A DNA stretch of 64,000 nucleotides from Dasypus novemcinctus (GCF_030445035.2 NC_080676.1:15104940-15168939), one strand, 5' to 3'. Positions 21,379 to 33,960 are shown, counted from the stretch's first letter. Program-made: numbers and translations. Notes: generated from the letters alone by a model not told the origin.

Positions 21379-22902
21379 GACAGGGAGCTGTACAGAACAT
21401 ATGTCCAGGGTGCATGGTAATGTTTGGATATACTCATAGTGGCAACAATTAAAAATCACAGCAGGGGGGTACTGGGTTCCTGGCCAGTGGTGCTCTGTCG
21501 TGGTCCCTAGGGGAGCAGCGACAGTCTCCCAGGTACAGCGGCGGGGACCGGGAGGGAGTGAGGGTTCAACAGTGAGCCCCTGATGCTAATGACTATGCTT
21601 GTGAGCTGATAAACCTAAAATAAGAACAAGGCCTAGAGCAACATTGTGCCTGGGAATTTCCTCCTGTCAGCCTTCATGTTACTCAAATGTGGCCAGTCTC
21701 GAAGCCAAACTCAGCATGTAAATGCAATGCCTTCCCCCCAGCGTGGGACATGACACCCGGGGATGAGCCTCCCTGGCAACGAGGGACCACTATCAACTAC
21801 CAACTGATGATGCAACTGGAAAATGACCTTATACGGAAGGTTCAATGCGGATCAGCAGAATATCCCTGTCTACATAAAATAACATGACTTTAAAATGCTG
21901 TTTGACCTAAAGTAAGGGGGAAATGGAAAGGAGAAATGAGTTTATATGGCTACAAGTTTCTAAAAAAGAGTCTGGAGGCTGGCAGAAGGATTGCCCTCAT
22001 GCACAACTGAGCAGAGTCAGAGAAACAGATAAAGCAGATACAACCCCCAGATATTGGTTCCTTTGAGGGCTAAAGAGACCCATGGGAGTTATGGTCATGG
22101 CCGATGGGGTTAACTACCAGGGCAGATGGCCCCTCTTTGGAAATGGTGTTTATGTGTGATGAATCTGGACTCAAATGGGATCTCCCTTCATAAGACTTTC
22201 ATGCTAATGTGCTGGAGGTGCAGTTAATGTTGGGGTTTAAGATATATTTAGGGGATTTGAATCTCTGGACTGACAATGTGATAGCCAGGTCCTGAGCCTC
22301 AACAGACTCCAGCACCTACAATCTGATTTATTGGACTTACCACACTCAGCTAAGATGGAGTTGAAGAAGGACAACCACCACACCATGGAGCCTAGAGTGA
22401 TTACAACTGAAAATGGGAGGATTGCATCCAGCATCCATGTGGAATCTGAGCCTCTTCTTGACATAGAGGTGCAATGGACACAACCAATCCAATGTCCACA
22501 TAGAAGAGGTGGCATTGGATTGGGAAAAGTGGACATGGTGGACGATGGGTATGGGGAAAGGCAGGAAGAGATGAGAGGTGGAGGCGTCTTTAGGACATGG
22601 AGCTGCCCTGGATGGTGCTTCAGAGGTAATCACCGGACATTGTAAATCCTCACAGGGCCCACTGGATGGAATGGAGGAGAGTATGGGCCATGATGTGGAC
22701 CAATGTCTATGAGGTGCAGAGGTGCCCAAAGATGTACTTACCAAATCCAATGGATGTGTCATGATGATGGGAACGAGTGTTGTTGGGGGGGGGGGGAGAG
22801 GGGGGGTGGGGGGTGGGGTTGAATGGGACCTCACATATATATTTTTAATGTAATATTATTACAAAGTCAATAAAAAATAAAAAAATAAAAAAATTAAAAA
22901 AA
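21379..22902 (+). mobile_element. 5'-truncated L1 consisting of 3' UTR, with target duplication
   Basis: 1.52 kb ending in 'acaaagtcaataaaaaataa' and an A-rich tail, flanked by a perfect 13-bp duplication acaatttaatttt (21366-21378 and 22903-22915). It is homologous to 10440-10640 in its first third and, antisense, to 25815-26110 in its last third. A G-run of 12 followed by G-rich sequence lies at 22785-22817. It has no ORF2. A short frame (21687-21887) corresponds to the one at 10444-10653. Confidence 0.75.
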
Positions 22903-23789
22903 ACAATTTAATTTTATATGAATTTTGAAACACATGAAGATATTATGTCTTTACAGTTTTGTTAAATCTTTTTAAATTAAGCATATATACAAATTTAATT
23001 TGTACAAAGTTTGGAGAGACTTTTTTTATTATGAGGACATAAATACTAAGCATTCAAAATATTTATATTAGATTACTCTATTTTTATTGTAAAATTCAAA
23101 TATTGCATGAATTGAAAGTACCTTTGTTTTGCTTTTCCAAATACATGTGTTTATCTAAATTTTTGCATGACTTTACCAGCAGTTCAGTAAATTAATTAGC
23201 AAAGGTTTGAGTATCAAGGTTGATAAATCTGAATGATAAGATTGAATTATTTACAAAGCCCACTGAATATTCATTAGTATTTGGGAAACCTTATCATTAC
23301 AGAAGGAGAATTAAGCTAAGTTAGAACCAGAGGGAAAAGACAGAGAATTTTAAAGAACACCAGAAGCTCAGCTTCTCCAATTTCTGGAAATTTAGAAATG
23401 AATGTACATACTTAATTATCTTTAAGCAATTTGAATAGAGTTCTCTTAAAAAGTTTCTTTTGTTAATAGAGTATTATCATCCAGAGGTAGGAAAATATTC
23501 ATTAAACAAACAGAAACACAGAAGTACAGAAATATAAAACTTACTGACTGTTTCCCACAATGGTGGAGAAACAGTAAAGAAACAAAAACAATCAAGAATT
23601 CTCTTACCTGACAGCTGAAAACAGAGGTTATGGCAGAGGATTTTGACCTCAACCTTAATGTAGCTGGAACTCAAATACCCAAGAGGTGAACTAGGCAATG
23701 ACCCCAGAGAGGAGGAAAACAAAGGATTCCTACAGGTACCATGCACATCTCTGAGGCAATGGGGACATGGTCCCAGCTTGAAACTTAGG

Positions 23790-23807
23790 ATCCCACTTCT
23801 GACACCA
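23790..23807 (-). other. Primer-binding site, tRNA-Leu-like
   Basis: On the minus strand TGGTGTCAGAAGTGGGAT, five bases downstream of the 5' LTR end. It matches the complement of a tRNA-Leu 3' end except for one position, as recalled from ERVL elements. This fixes the orientation of the provirus. Confidence 0.75.
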
Positions 23808-23812
23808 AGAAC

Positions 23813-24329
23813 TATTATGCTGAAAATAAAATAAAAGGACTTAAAAGGGGGGTGTAAAGCAAGTTTATCGAGTTAAAGTTGCATTTATACAGGAGGAGCA
23901 CCCAAAGAGGTCCCTGATCAAAATGTTGAGCTGGGAGAGCAACTTATATATCTGCTTGAGATAAAGGGAAGGCATGGGGGAATAGAGAGGGGAGAGTGAG
24001 ATGTGAGCTATTTGAACTATGGGGCTGGGTGTGTGTGGACTGTCCAGACTGAGTGTCCTTGAGGCCCAGCTCATTAATTAGTATCAAGGATATTGGTATA
24101 AGATTGTGGCCATTTGGTAAAGATCAGCAGAGTTTGCTGATAACAGTCTGAATTTTTGTTACAGTTCTTATTTCTGGTTAGGGGCATGGGCTCTGTCAGC
24201 ACAACAAAAGATCATTAGTATGCCAAACTGGTTCAGTTAGCCTCTGTTTCTTCTTGGTAATCACCTGGGGAAAAAAAACTCAAACAAATCAAGATGGTTT
24301 GTAAAACCATTTATTATTCCAATTTCACA
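23813..24329 (-). repeat. 5' LTR of antisense ERVL-like provirus
   Basis: 517 bp homologous to 15530-16047, same orientation, with the primer-binding site next to its left edge. The last three bases on the inner side differ from the 3' LTR (ATA versus ACA), which is ordinary decay. The 5 bases outside it (aaaga) do not match those outside the 3' LTR (acatg). Confidence 0.85.
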
Positions 24330-24367
24330 AAAGATATTAGTGTAAATGGCAGATTTAGGAATTCTGG

Positions 24368-24771
24368 TGAAGTGAACATGGCTTAACTGATAGAGCATCC
24401 ATCTACCTTATGGAAGATCTAGGGTTCGATACCCAGGGCCTCCTGACACGTGTGGTAAGCTGGCCCATGTGTGGTGCTGCTGCACGCAAGGAGTGCCATG
24501 CCACAGAGGGGTGCCCCTGCATAGGGGTGCCCCAAGTACAAGGAACACCGTGTAAGGAGAGCCACCCCATGTGAAAAAAGCATAGCTCACCAAGGAGTGT
24601 CAAATGGAGAACTGATGCAGCAAGATGATGAAACAAAAAAGAGACATGGTTTCCCAGTGCCATTGGATAATGCAAGCGGACACAGAAGAACAGCGAATGG
24701 ACACAGATAGCAGACAATGGGGGGGGGGGGAAGGGGAGATAAATAAATAAAACAAAATAAAATAAAATAAA
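24368..24771 (+). mobile_element. DAS-SINE with perfect 11-bp target duplication
   Basis: About 404 bp. The tRNA-like head has an A box (tggcttaactg) and B box ggttcgatacc at 24423-24433, so an RNA polymerase III promoter is recognisable. The tail has a G-run (24720-24730) then (AAAT)/(AAAAT)n. aggaattctgg flanks it at 24357-24367 and 24772-24782. Confidence 0.85.
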
Positions 24772-25811
24772 AGGAATTCTGGAAATTTTCTCCTTCACAT
24801 ACATACAGAAACAATTTGTAAAAATTGTCAAGAATCAACTTTGTTGGAATTCTGAAAATTGTAGCAATTTGGAGATTGTTTATGAAGGAAAACTAAGTGA
24901 ATTTCAGTAAGACGAGCAAACTTGACCTTCTATCTCCAGTTCTGTGGTCCTTGAAAAGCTGCAGCTCACACTTATGCTGAAAACCAGCAGACACATAGCT
25001 AGCTAACAGAGGGGGTAGAGTGGGGTTGAAGCCCCTCAAAACTTTACTTTCAGAGAATTGTGGTTCCTTAGGAGACCCCATTCACAAAACTATCACTATT
25101 TGACTTGACTCTGAGCCCACACAACGCGAAAAAAGACTTTTTCGCAGGGGCATTTTTGGAAACATTTAGAGACAATTGTTCACCTTTGTGGCTGCCTGAA
25201 GTGGTGAATAACAGTTGAGACAAAAAAAAGAAAAAAGACTAGCCAGAAATCATAAAAGGTAAATATGGAGAATAAGAGTTCTGTCAGAACTTTTAAGAGC
25301 TCTGACAAAACTCTCACAAAAACTCAGAGAAATGACCAGAAACTCTCCCAGGGACGTACTTCTGGGATCAACAGACCAGGTCACTGCAGCTCCCACAAGG
25401 GCAAGGGATAAAGAGACAAGGAGCCCAAAACAACAAATGTGAGTTATGAAACACCTGTGTAGGCCAGGGAGTTCTCCCATCCCCCACCCTAATGACATTA
25501 AAACCCCTGGCTCACTACAGCTGACTGAGAGGGAAACAGATGTATTCTTCCCTGTTACAAGGGAAGAGGGGTGGTGAGTCAGAGGACATCTCTTCAGTGA
25601 ATTTAGCCAGCAGAGCCTGCTTTAAAACTCAGATCTTGTCAGACCAGAAACACTGGAAAACAGAGGTGAAAGAAAACACCTCCCTGAAAAGGTTCATCAA
25701 CAAGTGCCATCTGCTGGCCAGATGAGGAAATTGTATGCAGAAAAACTCCTTTTAGGTCTCTTAAATCCCTGGGAAGAAAATCCAAGCCCCATTTGTGAGT
25801 CCCTGGTCCAG

Positions 25812-26200
25812 TTTTTTTATTCTTTTTTTTTTTTTTGTCTTTATTTTTTTAATATTGCATTCAAAATATATGACGTCCCCATATACCCCCCATCCCCCTC
25901 ACCCCACTCCTCCCCCCATAACAACAATCTCCTCCATCATCATGAGACATTCATTGCATTTGGTGAATACATCTCTGAGCACTGCTGCACCTCATGGTAA
26001 ATGGTCCACACCATAGCCCACACTCTCCCACGATCCACCCAGTGGGCCATGGGAGAACATACAATGTCTGGTAACTGCCCCTGCAGCATCACCCAGGACA
26101 ACTCCAAGTTTTGGTAATTTAAGCTGGACAATTTTTCAAAAATCATTTTCAAATATGCATGTTTTTTTTTTCTTTTAATTTGGTGCATCATCTTTTTAAA
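25812..26200 (-). mobile_element. L1 3' tail, antisense, nested
   Basis: Antisense copy of the last third of the L1 3' UTR also seen at 22650-22900: a T-rich tail at 25813-25850, a C-rich block at 25880-25920 (complement of the G-run), then 'catcatgagacattcattgc' and 'ctctcccacgatccaccca'. It lies inside the plus-strand L1 5' region. The right boundary is uncertain. Confidence 0.65.
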
Positions 26201-26370
26201 AAAAATTTTTTAAGAAGTTTTAGATTACATAAAGGTTATATCAAAAATATAGAAGATTCCCATATACCCTAACCCCTTCTCCTCCTACAATTTCCCCATT
26301 AATATCTTTCATTAGTGTGATATTTTGTTATAATTGATGAACAAATATTGAAGCATTTGTTGTGGTGTCT
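26200..26370 (-). mobile_element. Second short retroelement fragment, antisense
   Basis: A T-rich start, then 'agattacataaaggttatat' and 'gattcccatatacccta', resembling the antisense end of an L1 or LTR element. The family is uncertain. The plus-strand L1 text appears to resume after it. Confidence 0.35.
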
Positions 26371-27581
26371 TTAACATTTCATTTTGGGGAAAGCCAAAAA
26401 ATTTTTTTCAAAGTGCTTTTACGCACTTACAGTTTGACCTTTGCTCCCTGATTCTACTTTTGTCATGAGATTCTAAGTTTGTCTGCTGAAAATTTTCTTA
26501 ACATATTGGTTTTCAGGGTACATAACCCTACTGAGTAGGGAGAGACTACAGCAAGCTTGCTCTTCTAATTTTTATGAAGAAGATAATTGTGAACGAACAG
26601 CTATACTCCTAAAAACTAACTAGAAGCTGGAGAACTTTAAAGACTTAGAATAAATTGAAACAAAAATCAAAGAAGAGCTGTGGGGGGAAAAAAACACTAG
26701 GCAAAAGAGAGAAATTGACCATCAGAGTGAAGTCATCAACATATTCAGGAGCTTAGACAACAGCAAAAAATTACAAGCTATATGAGGAAACAGGAAAATG
26801 GCCCAGCCAAAGGAACAAATGAAATATCCCGAAGGGATACAAAATTTAAGACAAATAATCAATGTTAACCATAAAATTCTTAGAATCAATTCAAATAATT
26901 GGAGGAAAAAATGACTAAAGAGATAGAGACTATTAAGAAGACACTGGATACGTATAAGGAACATTTGAAAACCTGCAAAGAAAAATAACAGAGCTTAGGG
27001 GAATGAAAGACACAATGGATAAGATTAAAAATACATTAGTGTACATCACTTGCTTGTACATCAAGTAAGATTCGAATTGCTTGAAGGCAGAATTAGTAAT
27101 TTCAAGACAAAATTCAAACAGAAAAATAGAGGAGAACAGAAAGAGAAAAGAATGGAGCAAATGGAACAAGGTTTCAGATAACTGACTGACATCTAAAATG
27201 CACAAATATACACTTTATCTGTATCCCAGAGGAGAAGAGAATGGAAAAAGGGCAGAAAGAATATATGAGTAAATAATGACTGAAAACTGCCCAACAGTTA
27301 TGAAAGACATAAATACCAATATTCAAAAAGAAGGAAAATGCATCCCAAATGGAATAAATCTGAACAGCCTTACTCCAAGACAGAAAAGTACTACTCAGAA
27401 TGACAAATATCAGAGATAAAGAGAGAATTTAAAAAGCAAGAGAAAAACAAAGCATCACATACAAGAGAACCTCAATAAGAGTAAGTGCTGACATCTCATC
27501 AGAAATCATGGAAGTGAGAAGTAAGTAGTACAGTATATTTAACATACTGAAAAAGAAAAGGTGACAGCCAAGAATTCTGTG

Positions 27582-29346
27582 CCCAGGCCATCTTCACCAT
27601 TTCCTTGCAGGGGTCACCATCATCTAAGCTGCCCAGACCCAGGGCTGGTGCAATGACCACCACTGCCATGAAAATCTTCTGGTTGACTGAGGACCTGTCC
27701 CAACTAGTGATCATTATCATCCTGCGGCTGAAGATTTGGAAATGTATTCCTGCATGGGTATTTCTGGAAAAAGCCAATTTCTGTTTACACTGGTCTTCAC
27801 AACTCATTACTTGGATCTTTTTACTTCATTTATTTCATTATATAATACATCTATAAAGCTTTTTTATGCCCCTATGTCACAATGTACCTCATCTACATGA
27901 AATTTAAACCAAACTATGATGGCAATCATAATACCTTCTGAGTGGAGTTCTGGAGGTCCCTGTGGGAGTCCTCTCATTTCAAGTTAATCATGATTTCTCT
28001 CCTCTTGAGATTCTGTGGATCTTGTGCATCTACCTTGAGTCAACAACTATCCTCGCACAGCTCTTTATGATCAGCATGTCGGGCAAGGTAGAGATCATCA
28101 CCACCCACTACCTGTTCTTCCTGGGCCTCTACCATGTTCTATACCTTTTCAACTGGATCTGGCACTTGCACTTTGAGGACTTCTCTGAACTCATGCCTGT
28201 GGTGGCCAGTGTAGTACAGATCATTCTGTATTGTGACCTCTTCTATCTGTACATCACAAAAGTACTCAAGAGGAAGTAGCTCAGCTTGCCAGCATAAGTG
28301 CCAAAAACCATCACCAGCATCTGTCCTTCGGGGTGCTTGGAAAGAATCCCTACCACAGCAAAGGCATAAGGCATTAAAAATCAGAAACTTAAGTCTTTTA
28401 TTGCAGATAGTCATCAGTGGCTCTATAAGGACGCAGAGAAAAAGAACTAGAAGGCTTTTGTTTAATGCATTTTGCCTTATCTTTTTTATTACTATGTATA
28501 AAGATTTTTTTACACAAAGAAACTTAAGGCTGTACTAATAAATTCAGTGTGTAACTTCAATTGAGGTAGTACCAAAAGGGAAGATTTTATAGGAATAAAT
28601 GCAAACATTTTTTATTTTAAAAACTTTGAAATTGTTGATTCTTTGTATCTGCAATGAAATTATATTCCTTGACAATTGGTAAATTATGTATTCTTCCATC
28701 ATTCAAACTTGCATTCCACTATATTTTTTTTGCCAAAAGATGAGTTATTTCTGCTTGAAATCTGAGACACTATGCTAAATTTGGCATATATGTGCAAATT
28801 TATTGCCACCTGATGTGGAAATCCACTACATTTAAAGCTGTTGAAGATGACTTGCAAACCTCATTTTTCATTATTACAATTGAAGCTTCTGAATATAAAT
28901 GGAGTCTCATTTTAGGGTCACCACAGGTGCCTGCCCTCATCCTCTACTGAAAACTGTTGGTTTGAGACTGTTCTGAGGGTGCTGATGACATCATTTGGCA
29001 AAGTGTCTAGGCTGCTTGCTGTCTGAGTGGGGTTTGGAAGGGACATGGGTCACAGTTTTGGATACATGACTCCCGCTTCTGAGGATAGATGTATGTTGTC
29101 ATCTATCACGTCAGTTCACACTTCTAAAAGATACTGCAGCCATGTCCATGTTCAGATTCAGGCAGTTTTTCCTTTCAGGTAGTAAAAATGATTTACGTTG
29201 TTTTTTCATTGACAACATTATTGACATTTCCTTATATTCATACATCATTTTTTGTTTTGTTTTGTTTTGTTTTTTTAACTGAGATTTTGCTGATTTATCT
29301 TGTGTTACCATCATAAGTAAATATTTTATTAAATATAAAAGAAAAA
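27582..29346 (+). pseudogene. KDELR2: KDELR2 processed pseudogene
   Basis: Intronless copy of the KDEL receptor 2 mRNA (a seven-helix Golgi/ER receptor that retrieves KDEL-tagged proteins). The equivalent of the coding region is 27668-28297. Recognisable pieces include [12 protein letters not shown] at the start, then in another frame [25 protein letters not shown] and [21 protein letters not shown]2 rather than KDELR1 is preferred from [12 protein letters not shown] and [10 protein letters not shown]. It is broken by several frameshifts, an early stop at 27854-27856, and a Lys-to-stop change at 28277-28279 that leaves the expected LSLPA end beyond a stop. 3' UTR follows to an A-rich end near 29346. 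An 11-bp repeat with one mismatch (aagaattctgt / aagatttctgt) flanks it. It sits inside L1 ORF1 and is non-functional. Confidence 0.85.
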
Positions 29347-29392
29347 AGAAGATTTCTGTATCCAGCAATAGTCCTTCAAAAATGAAAGTGAG

Positions 29393-29744
29393 GGAAGTGG
29401 ATGTGGCTCAACCAAATAGGTGCCCTCCTACTACATGGGAGGTCCCAGGTTTGGGTCCTGGTGCCTTCTGAAAAAAAAGATGAGCAGATACTGACTCTGC
29501 TGCAACAAGCTAGACACCACCCTTTCTACAACAAACTAGATTCTACCCCTACCACAAAGAGCAGATGCCACAAACCAGCAGACACAGCAGTCCACAGGGA
29601 GCAGATGTGGCTCAGGCCATTGCCTCTCATGTGGGAGGTCTCGGTTTGGGTTTCTAGTACCTCCTGAAGAAGACAAGCAAACAATGAGCAAAGAGACAAG
29701 AGAACTATCTGGGAGAGGGAGGGATAAATAAAGAAAAATAAACT
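29393..29744 (+). mobile_element. DAS-like SINE, two heads, in L1
   Basis: Two tRNA-like heads (about 29395-29475 and 29599-29670, each with 'atgtggctca' and a 'catgggaggtc'-like segment) and an A-rich tail with AAAT units. A 13-bp repeat with one mismatch flanks it (29380-29392 and 29745-29757). Confidence 0.75.
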
Positions 29745-32700
29745 AAATGAAAATGAGAACACAACATATCTAAACTTATAGAACAAATAAAGGCAGAGCT
29801 GAGATGGAAATTTATAGTTCTCAATGTTTACATTAAAAAAGAAGAAAGAGCTAACATAAATGGCCTAACTGCATAGCTGGAGGAACTAGAAAAAGAAGAG
29901 CAAGCTAATCTCAAATCAAGGTGAAGGAAAGAAATAGTAAAGATTAGAGCAGAAAAAAAATAAATTAAGAACAAAAACCATTAGACAAAATCAACAAAAC
30001 CAAAAGTTGGTTCTTTGAGAATATCAACAATATCAACAAACCCTTAGCTAGCTAGACTGACAAGGGACAAAAGAGAGAAAACACAAATAAATAAAAGCAG
30101 AAATGACAGGGGAGACATTACCACAGACCCAATATAAATAAGAGAGATCCTAAGATGATACCATGAACAGCTGTTTTGCCAAAAAAAAAAAAACCAACTA
30201 AACAATATAGATGACATGGAGAAATTCTTAGAAGCACACAATCTACACTGTCCCTAGAAGAAGTAGAAAACCTGAAGAAACCAATCACAAGTGAAGATTT
30301 TGAAACCAACATCAAAAAACTTCCAAAGATGAAAAGCCCAGGACCACATAGGTTCACAGGTGAATTCTACTAATCATTCAAAGACAATCTAATGCCAGCC
30401 TCACTCAGGTTCTTTCAAAAAATTGAATGGGAAGGAATACTACCAAGCTCATTCTATGAAGCCAACATCACCCTAATACAGGTAAAGACACTATGAAAAT
30501 AAATAAATAAACTACATACCAATATCTCTAATGAATATAGACAGAAAACCCTCAATAAAATACTTAAAAACTGAATGTTTTTAATGTTCTTTTGCACATA
30601 TATCAAAATATACACCATGATCAAGTGGGTTTTATTCCAGGTATACAAGGGTGGTTCAACGCAAGAAAATCAATTAATGTAATAAAACCACATTAATAAA
30701 TTAAAGAAGAAAAATCACAAGATTTTCTCAATTGATGCGTGAAAGGTGTTTGACAAAACACAGCACACTTTCTTGATGAAAAACACTCCAAAAGGTAAGA
30801 ATAGAAGGTAGCTTTCTCAATATGGTATAATGCACATACGAAAAATGTACAACTCACATTGTACTCAATGATAAAAGTCTGAAAGCTTTCTTGCTGATCC
30901 AGATCAAGACTACGATGCCCACCATCACCACTGTAATTCAGTATTGTGCTACATGTTGTAGCTAGAGCAATTAGGCTAGATAAAGAAATAAAATACACCC
31001 ACATAGGAAGCAAAGAAGTGAAACTTTAACTACTCACAGATGATAAGAGCCTATATCTAGAAAATCCTGAAAAATCCACACACACAAAAAAAAACAACTA
31101 GAACTAATAGACAAGTTCAGCAAAGTGGTTTCATACAAGATTAATATGCAAAAATCTATAGCATTTATATACACTAGTGATGAGCAATCTAGGTGGAAAT
31201 CAGAAAAAAAATGTCCATTTGTAATAGCAACTATATAGAATCAAATAATTAAGAACAAACTTAGCCGAGGACATAAAGGACCTGTATTCAGAAAACTAGA
31301 GAATATTGGTAAGACAAACTGAAGAAGAATTAAATAAATGGAAGGATATTCCATGTTCATGAACTGGAAGACTAAATATCATTAAGATGTCAATTCTACC
31401 CAAACTGATTTTCAGATTCAATTCAATCCCCAAAAAAATCCCAACAGCATTTACACAGAAATGAAAAGCCAAATATCCAATTTCTTTAGGAGGGTAAGTG
31501 GTTCCAAATAGCAAAACAAAAATCTTAAAGAAGAAGATTGAAGTTGAAATACTTTCACTTCCTGACTTTAAAGCATATTTCTTAGCTACAGTGGTAAAAA
31601 CAGAATAGTGCTGGCATAAAGACAGATAGATTGACAAATAGAACTGAACTGATAAAAATAGACCTTCACATCCATAGTCAAATGATTTTTGACAAGGTGG
31701 TCAAGCCCTTCCAGCTGGGTCAGAATAGTCTATTCAACAATTGGTGCTGGGAGAACTGGATATCCATATCCAAAAGAAAGAAAGAGGACACATATCTCAC
31801 ATCTTATACAAAAATTAACTCAAAATAAATCAAGGACCAAAATATAGAAGAAAGAACTATAAAATTCCTTGAAGAAAATCTAGGAAAGCATCTTCAAAGC
31901 TTGTGGTAAGCAGTAGTTTCCTAAAATTTACACCCAAAGCACAAGCTACAAAGGAAAAAATAGATAAACTGGATTGGGATTCCTCAACATTAAACCCTTT
32001 TGCAGGTTAAAGGACTTTGTCAAAAGGGTGAAATGACAGTCAACTCAATGGGAGAAAATATTTAGAAATCACATATCTGATAAGGGTTTAATATCCCTGA
32101 TATATAAAGAGATGATACAACCTAACAAGAAAAAGACAAACTACTTTATTTTAAAATGGGTGAGAGACTTGAAAAGGCTTGTCCAAAAAAGAAATACAAA
32201 TGGCAAAAAGCACATGAAAAATGTTCAACCTCACTACCCATTAGGGAAATGCCAATGAAAACTCCAATTAGATATCATTTCACACCTATTAGAATGATCA
32301 CTATAAAAAATCAGAAAATCACAAGTATTGGAGAGGATGTGGAGCAGTAGTAATGCTTATTCACTGGTGGTGGGAATGCAAAATGGTACAGCCACTGTGG
32401 AGGATTGTTTGGAAATTCCTAAAGAAGTTGAATATAGACTTGTACAATGTGACCCAATAATACCATCACTAGGTATATACCAAGAAGAGCAGAGAGCTCT
32501 GACATGAACAGATATCTACACACCAATCTTCATAGCTGCATTATTCACAATTGCCAAAAGATGGAAATTATCCAGGTGTCCATCAACCAATGAATAGACA
32601 ATTTGTGGGTTATACACACAATGGAATATTACATAGTTTTTAAGAAGAAATGTCACAAAGCATATGACAACATGGATGAACCTGGAGAACATTATGTTGA

Positions 32701-33385
32701 GTGAAACAAGCCAGAAACAAAAGTACATATATTGTATGATTGTGCTATTATAAACTAAATACATTGTGCAAACTCATGGAGTTAATAATCAGAATATAGG
32801 TCACCAGAAAATAGAATGAGGGTAGAGATTGGAAAGCTAAAGTTTAATCTGTGCAGAATTTGTAAAAATGGATATTTGTAAATAGTTGGAAACAGTGGAA
32901 ATGGTGAATGCATGTACATCATAGTTTTTGTAACTAGCAGAGCTATTATATGGGTATGACAGTGGTTAAAAGAGAAAGTCCAAAGTTATGTATATGACTA
33001 GAAGGAAAGCTAAAAAAAATGTAACATGGGACTGAATAACATAGTGAAAGCTCATGTGAAATACAAATGTGGGTGATATTACATATATAAAACTGCTTTT
33101 ACAAAATATAAATACAAATAAACTACAGAGATGGAAACTGATTAGCAGTTATGTAGAGCAGGGGAAGTATAGAAATACTGAGAGGTGATGAGATTTTTTT
33201 TGTTTGTTTTTCTGTATCTTTTTCATTATTATTATTAGAATCGTGAAAATGTTCTAATAATGACTGAAGTGATGAGTGCACAACTATGTGATTATACCAA
33301 ATATCATTGATTGTTGACCTTGGATGTATTTATGCTTTATTAATATATATCGATAAAGTCGATTTGTTAAAAAAAGAAAAACACA

Positions 33386-33960
33386 ATCATCAGTTTGTAC
33401 CCACTAGAATGACTAATATTAAAAATGTAGAAAATAAAAAGTGTTGGAAAGGCTGTCTAGAAATAGGAAAACTTGCAGATAATTGGTGGGTATATAAAAT
33501 TGCGCAAATATCTTGTCAAACATTTTGGGGGTTCCTCAGAAAGTTATGTGTAGAATTGCCCTATGGCTTGCAATATCACTTGCAGTTATATACCCGCAAA
33601 AATTGGAAGCAGAGACCTGAACTCATATTTGAATCCCTATGTTCATAGCAATAGTATTGTCAATTGCTAGAAGGTGAAAGCAACTCAATTGTCTATGAAC
33701 AGATGAAACTATAAACACATGTGGTATATGCATAAAATGGAATGTTGTTCAACCATAAAAGGGATGAAATTCTGATGCATGCTTCAACATGGATAAACCT
33801 TGTGGACATATTGAGTGAACTAACTCAGACACCAAAGTACAAATATTGTATGGTCTTACTTTTTTGAAATATACAGAATATATTAATTCATAGTGTCAGA
33901 AAGTATAAAAACAGGTTTCCAGGGACTGGGTGGGCATGTGGAAAATGTTATTTATCATTT
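33386..33960 (+). mobile_element. Second L1 3' fragment
   Basis: Older L1 ORF2 3' text ('acccactagaatgactaata', 'aatggaatgttgttcaacca', 'caacatggataaaccttgtg') directly after the tail of the previous L1. It duplicates the region seen at 32270-32760 but is more diverged, so it is a separate element. Confidence 0.65.

Larger units (their letters stand above)
16060..23789 (-). mobile_element. Internal region of antisense ERVL-like provirus, degraded, with nested insertions
   Basis: Sequence between the two LTRs. No gag or pol reading frame survives, and I could not identify a clear reverse transcriptase, integrase or dUTPase motif by eye. Class III (ERVL) is inferred from the tRNA-Leu-type primer site and LTR length. 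Nested later insertions are a solo LTR (20021-20504, 4-bp duplication) and an L1 3' fragment (21379-22902, 13-bp duplication). 18360-18760 carries a degenerate tandem repeat. It is non-functional. Confidence 0.65.
24330..33375 (+). mobile_element. Plus-strand LINE-1 with nested insertions
   Basis: Runs from a 5' UTR-like region (24330-25810, resumed after 26370) through ORF1-like text (26600-27580, 29347-29392) and ORF2 reverse-transcriptase region (29745-32760) to a 3' end with a short A-rich tail near 33375. Clear ORF2 marks are 'aaaaccaaaagttggttctt' near 29997, 'attccaggtatacaagggtg' near 30635, and 'aacatggatgaacctggaga' near 32668. The endonuclease part of ORF2 is missing (see findings). 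Frames are broken throughout. It hosts SINEs at 24368-24771 and 29393-29744, an antisense L1 tail at 25812-26200 and the KDELR2 copy at 27582-29346. Confidence 0.75.

Noticed and set aside
22346-22834. 162-codon minus-strand frame rich in Pro, Ser and His
   Set aside because: It is the complement of the purine- and G-rich L1 3' UTR. Low-complexity by-product.
24423-24433. B-box sequence that could suggest a tRNA gene
   Set aside because: It belongs to the tRNA-derived head of a SINE with A-rich tail and target duplications, and no cloverleaf is evident. The same holds for 54780-54790 and 57605-57615.
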